The notes under the pieces are model-generated. The model was not told the origin of the DNA and did not search any database. It worked only from the letters and a program-made list of their open reading frames with translations. This document shows positions 9,860 through 13,031 of a stretch of DNA of 13,031 bases, in pieces. The DNA is from Hemicentrotus pulcherrimus (Eukaryota; Echinodermata; Echinoidea; Camarodonta; Strongylocentrotidae): NCBI GenBank assembly GCA_003118195.1, contig BEXV01000324.1, forward strand, positions 149,308 to 162,338, read 5' to 3'. Numbering within the stretch: position 1 is the first letter of the stretch; the number at the start of each line of letters is the position of its first letter. The position numbers and the translations under genes were made by a program.

Positions 9860-9979
9860 GGCACAAATATCGATTTTAGAACGTTTATCCCTGTCTGAGA
9901 ATAGAGGTTTAAAAGCTTCGTGATAAGTGGACAGTTTTCCTCTTGATGTGCCGTCCACCGTCGCGTATTCCTTTGTCCG

Positions 9980-10005
9980 TTTCTTTCTTCCTCTTTTTTT
10001 TCCAG
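9980..10005 (+). other. Strong 3' splice-acceptor-like site
   Basis: Twenty-four uninterrupted pyrimidines (9980-10003) lead directly into AG (10004-10005). This is the best acceptor-like signal in the window. A frame starting at 10006 stays open for 35 codons to a TAG at 10111. Its Gly-rich start comes from a G-rich run, followed by a Lys-rich stretch, and I recognise no domain. No obvious branch point is seen upstream. It may be only one more pyrimidine tract in a region rich in them. Confidence 0.3.
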
Positions 10006-10113
10006 GGGAGGGGGGGTGGCTGTGATGAATGGGGTATAAATGTTGTATTACCTAAAATAATGAAGAAAATCATTTCTTCAAGAAATCACAAGAAATGTTG
10101 TCAAGAGAGATAG

Positions 10114-10416
10114 AGTCGACGGGATCATGCATTGACCATCGGATATATACAGTAGCCTGAACAAACTGGGATATAGAGTCATTCTCAAGTGGGTCGACAG
10201 CGTAATGTTGACAATTCTGAGACACGGGGGTTGCCATATAGGCGATACAGGTAGGGTAATATATACCGCAGATGTTTTTTATCCTGGGGTATATATCCAC
10301 TTTCGTTTGCTTTCTTTGCGTCGACTCCAGCCTCTCAACAACCTCATCAATATGCCAAATCGTATAAGGGCTGTACCAAAAGCCGCCGAGAGTGGTCGCC
10401 CTTCCTCTTATGAAAG
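10114..10416. other. Noncoding or unassigned sequence
   Basis: GGATATATAC (10141-10150) and its exact reverse complement (10289-10298) flank about 140 bp, but the match does not extend. A 104-codon plus-strand open frame (10205-10519) runs through here into an AC microsatellite, where it encodes Thr-His repeats. The part before it (about residues 49-80) is compositionally protein-like, but I cannot assign a family. Confidence 0.4.
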
Positions 10417-10429
10417 TGACGAAACGTCA
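10417..10429. promoter_or_regulatory. TGACG-AAA-CGTCA inverted repeat (CRE-like half-sites)
   Basis: Two perfect 5-bp arms surround AAA. TGACG/CGTCA is the half-site of ATF/CREB-type bZIP factors, but the spacing differs from the standard TGACGTCA element. It sits in a small CpG-richer pocket (about 10380-10436). Function is inferred only from the motif. Confidence 0.3.
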
Positions 10430-10441
10430 TCACGTACATGT

Positions 10442-10460
10442 ACACACACACACACACACA
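10442..10460. repeat. (AC)9 microsatellite
   Basis: Nine AC units plus a final A, directly following CGTACATGT. A common polymorphic repeat type; it explains the Thr-His run in one plus-strand reading frame. Confidence 0.9.
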
Positions 10461-11153
10461 TCGGACCATGTAATGTAATGGGGGAATCTATCCAAAACAA
10501 ATATAAACGTATAGTATAAACACGTATTATTTTCTGATTATCATTCTTTACACATGAACTTAATCATTCTTATTCCTGCCAAATCATCAAAACAAATCTA
10601 TTGGAATGAACATTCGATTTGAAAAGTGGAACGGACAAAACACACTCGATGTTACTGAATCCGATGAGCGAGAGTTCACAAATCGTTCTGATACGTGGAG
10701 AGGCATGGGGCTAGATTGGCAATAGCTCAGAAGTAGGTGATCGAGTATGCGGCTGTGTGCAGTGCTGCCGCTCTCAACTGCCTTTACAGAAACGGAAAGA
10801 CGGAAATGCTACTGCCAAGAAATCATGACAATAATACTCACTGAACCATTGAAGATAAAGTGATACAGACTCAATTTCTAGTCAATATATTGGCCGTGAA
10901 ATTCTAATCCGAAGACGTATGGTTTTTGTTCATTCGTGCTCAAAAACGAAAAAGAATTGAGCCTCGTTCCGTTTTCTGACTTCATATCACGTCATAGGCT
11001 TGTAACAAAGTAGGATACATACGGAGAATTCGGGTCAGATTTTTCATGACTAATTCAAACATTGCTATCGGCATTTTGCTTTTATTAAAACGCGGACAAA
11101 GCAGTGATGAAGAGCTTTGAAGTTGACTTTAGTTGGTTTTCATAGCCACCTGT
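10461..11153. other. Noncoding spacer
   Basis: No gene is supported. A slightly G+C-richer patch (about 10695-10790) includes a tRNA-like A box; see the finding at 10716-10787. The remainder is AT-rich with frequent stops. Confidence 0.6.
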
Positions 11154-11330
11154 CATTCTTTCTCTTTCTCTCTCTGTCACCCTGTCTCTGTCTCTTTCTT
11201 TCCTTTTCTCTCACTTTTCCCTTTCTATATTTCCTTTTCTCTCATTTTCTTTCTCTCTCTCTCTCTCTCTCTCTTCCTCTCTGTCTACTTCTCACTATCT
11301 TTCTATCTATCACTATTGTTATTTCCTCCT
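11154..11330. repeat. CT-rich polypyrimidine tract
   Basis: About 175 bp mostly of C and T with an inner pure CT run (about 11250-11274) and CTAT-type variation at the right edge. Two overlapping plus-strand frames read as Ser/Leu/Phe repeats and are artefacts of the tract. Confidence 0.9.
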
Positions 11331-12285
11331 CGCCATAGCTAGTTCCTCCCACTTCTCTCCAATATTCACGAAAAAATGCAATAACCATTCAATACCACCT
11401 ACTATACACTAGCATGCCTTGACATAAAATCGCAATTGTATCATATTCTTTCAATATCATCCTTCATTGCACACATATGTTAGCCTTCACAAACCACCAT
11501 GACATGTAATCGCTCTTGTATTATTGATATATTACAGCCCACCTTCTTTCCATCCAGCTCACGGAAAGAATCATATTACCGTCGAATTTAGAATTAATAT
11601 TTCATTTGTCACAGCAATTTACGACGATCGCCCATTTTTCGCACGTCGGGTAGAATCATAGTATACATAAGATGTTTTGTCCATGTTTGTAATGTATTGA
11701 GTAGGAGCTCGTCTTTCATTTCTCATTATCCTTTCATTGCGGGAACAGAGTCTTGTTACCTACCCAACTACTCCTTACAGAGTAATCAAAATCACCTCTT
11801 CACTTACAATGCCTCATTTGCTTTTCTTCACCATCAGATTCCTTAACAAGTTAATAAAATACACCGAATGCAACTGACTCATGCAACCCGACATCCATCG
11901 TATGATTTTCATTCGTAAATTCCCTGTGGTCGATTTTACTCTTTTCGTTTTCCCAAACGTATTTCCTTCTGGAGGACCCTTCGATGTCAGTCTAAACACG
12001 GATCAGAAGGTCATTAATACCCATAAGGGTTCTCGAAACATAATAAAGAGCACCAATACCCGTTTGCTCTCTTTCTCTCTCTTTTGACCAAAATCAATTT
12101 GAATCTGCTCTTGCGAGCTGCTTTCAAAGAGACTTGATTTGTCAACACAGGCATCACAATAGTGCTGTTTACTTTCCTAGTTTGGCAAGTCTGTGCTCTT
12201 GCACCGGGAAGTGAGTGTGTATTCCAGTCTTGAGTAATGGAAAATCATCCCGATATCATGGTGATGATCATGACAAGTACATCTA
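11331..12285. other. Noncoding spacer
   Basis: No gene is called. Two words of about 21 bp (11421-11441 and 11501-11521) are alike at an 80-bp offset, but the similarity does not extend. Both strands of 11814-12087 are open for 60-odd codons; a weak retrotransposon-like peptide on the minus strand is discussed as a finding. A short CT run lies at about 12066-12084. Confidence 0.55.
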
Positions 12286-12337
12286 GGAGGGAAAAGAGCA
12301 AGAGGATGAGCAGGAGGAGGAGCAAAAGCAGGCGGAT
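12286..12337. repeat. Purine-rich degenerate GAG/AGG tract
   Basis: About 50 bp almost without pyrimidines on the plus strand, made of degenerate GAG, AGG and GCA triplets. On the minus strand it gives a Pro/Ala-rich segment of a 98-codon frame (12177-12473) that I regard as a shadow of simple sequence. Confidence 0.65.
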
Positions 12338-12806
12338 GTTGTGATTGAGGTAAATCATTGGCATAAAGTAGTTTCTGTAACCCAGTACGCCGCCACACAC
12401 CTCTACGTATGACAAAGAATGCATTCATCCACACATTAATTGTGACACCTTTCGAGGTTTGATATCCGTTCATGTATCAATCTGTTTTGCCATGCATACG
12501 AATGTACGCATCGTTTTCCGCAGTCATCCAAATTCTAAAACCAAAATAAAACACGATGGTACATTCGATCATCTGCCCTTGTAACAAATCAACCAACGAC
12601 CCGCATTTTGACATCCGAAATGGATTTGTTGCTTGTTTTGATATCCCTACTCAAAGCTATTAATGTTTCCTTAACAAAATGATCTGAGTCCTGTCATGTA
12701 CATGTATAACACAGTTTGGGGGAAATCCACATGCTGAATTAGCCAGTGTAACTGGAAAAGATATCGTTGTGATTTATCAGTAGAAACCATATACTCAGTG
12801 TTCGGC
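12338..12806. other. Noncoding spacer
   Basis: AT-rich sequence with stops in all frames apart from short chance openings. It contains the small palindrome CATGTACATG (12695-12704). Nothing else is recognised. Confidence 0.6.
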
Positions 12807-12825
12807 ACACGTACAGTGTACGTGT
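12807..12825. repeat. 19-bp perfect palindrome with two ACGTG cores
   Basis: ACACGTACA and TGTACGTGT are exact reverse complements around a single G. Each arm carries an ACGTG core (12808-12813 and 12819-12824, opposite directions), the core bound by bHLH-PAS factors such as HIF/ARNT. Whether it is bound is unknown; only the symmetry is directly seen. Confidence 0.55.
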
Positions 12826-13007
12826 ATCTCTTCATCTTAGCTTTTCGTTCCAATTTCATGCTTGGATCGTTCTTGTTGCATGCAATTAATCGCGAACACG
12901 ACGTTGTCTTTACACCAAGATATTTAATTACGTCTTAATTAACGTGGAAGATCATTTCATGACAGCTAAGTGTCTTCCCATTAAAAGGGGCTTAAAATCC
13001 CGATGAG

Positions 13008-13031
13008 ACTTATATATACATATATATATAT
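13008..13031. repeat. AT-dinucleotide microsatellite, cut by window end
   Basis: Alternating T/A with one C interruption, running to the last base of the window. Its true length cannot be judged. Confidence 0.75.

Noticed and set aside
10141..10298. 10-bp exact inverted ends (GGATATATAC) that could suggest a small transposon
   Set aside because: The match does not extend, there is no target duplication, and TA-rich 10-mers pair by chance easily.
11117..11342. Two overlapping Ser/Leu/Phe-rich plus-strand frames
   Set aside because: Both come from reading the CT tract in different frames; they look hydrophobic only because of codons such as TCT, CTC and TTT.
11421..11521. Direct repeat of about 21 bp at an 80-bp offset
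   Set aside because: Similarity ends within a few bases on both sides; not enough to claim a repeat unit.
12177..12473. 98-codon minus-strand frame containing LLYANDL, reminiscent of the YADD box of reverse transcriptases
   Set aside because: The second residue of the Asp pair context is lost, other RT blocks are missing at the expected spacing, and the rest is Pro/Ala-rich simple sequence.

Overview
The window reads as noncoding nuclear DNA from an animal genome. It is AT-rich (mid-to-upper 30s % G+C by eye) and full of stop codons in all frames. It is dotted with polypyrimidine/CT microsatellites, A/T runs, short perfect palindromes and diverged repeats. There are no bacterial-style gene arrays, no ribosome-binding sites and no long open frames; the longest is about 118 codons and runs into an ambiguous base at 5041. 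The texture (CT-rich tracts of 100-240 bp, AC, TTC and TTCT microsatellites, AT-dinucleotide runs) fits a marine invertebrate such as an echinoderm. That placement is a guess from style, because no diagnostic gene is present. I recognise no protein-coding gene, tRNA, rRNA or complete transposon.

Layout. 1-2160 is plain AT-rich spacer with a G+C pocket (517-536), a 16-bp perfect palindrome in a G+C-richer patch (1185-1200), a hairpin (1639-1669) and a CTCF-like core (2099-2112). 2161-5190 is spacer with a possible old repeat pair near 2429/2661, TTC and TTCT microsatellites and an AT-cruciform sequence at 3811-3844. 5197-5470 is a compositionally distinct G+C-rich block, probably a repeat copy or a conserved element, followed by the largest CT tract (5572-5810). 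5811-8590 is spacer with one weak MITE-like candidate (6388-6580) and a strong small hairpin (6954-6971). At 8598-8636 there is an abrupt T26-G13 homopolymer junction.

The clearest structured element is a 169-bp sequence present twice in tandem with a 170-bp period (9035-9203 and 9205-9373), 19 substitutions and no indels. Downstream are a CT tract (9732-9859) and the best 3' splice-acceptor-like site of the window (9980-10005), followed by 35 open codons. Then come a TGACG-AAA-CGTCA inverted repeat beside an (AC)n microsatellite (10417-10460), a tRNA-like A/B-box pair (10716-10787), another CT tract (11154-11330), a purine-rich GAG-type tract (12286-12337), a perfect 19-bp palindrome carrying two divergent ACGTG cores (12807-12825), and an AT-dinucleotide run cut by the window end.

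No set of genes working together can be described. If the window belongs to a gene, it is most likely intronic or intergenic. I found no convincing new biological system; the tandem duplication, the G+C-rich block and the palindromes are the items most worth checking.
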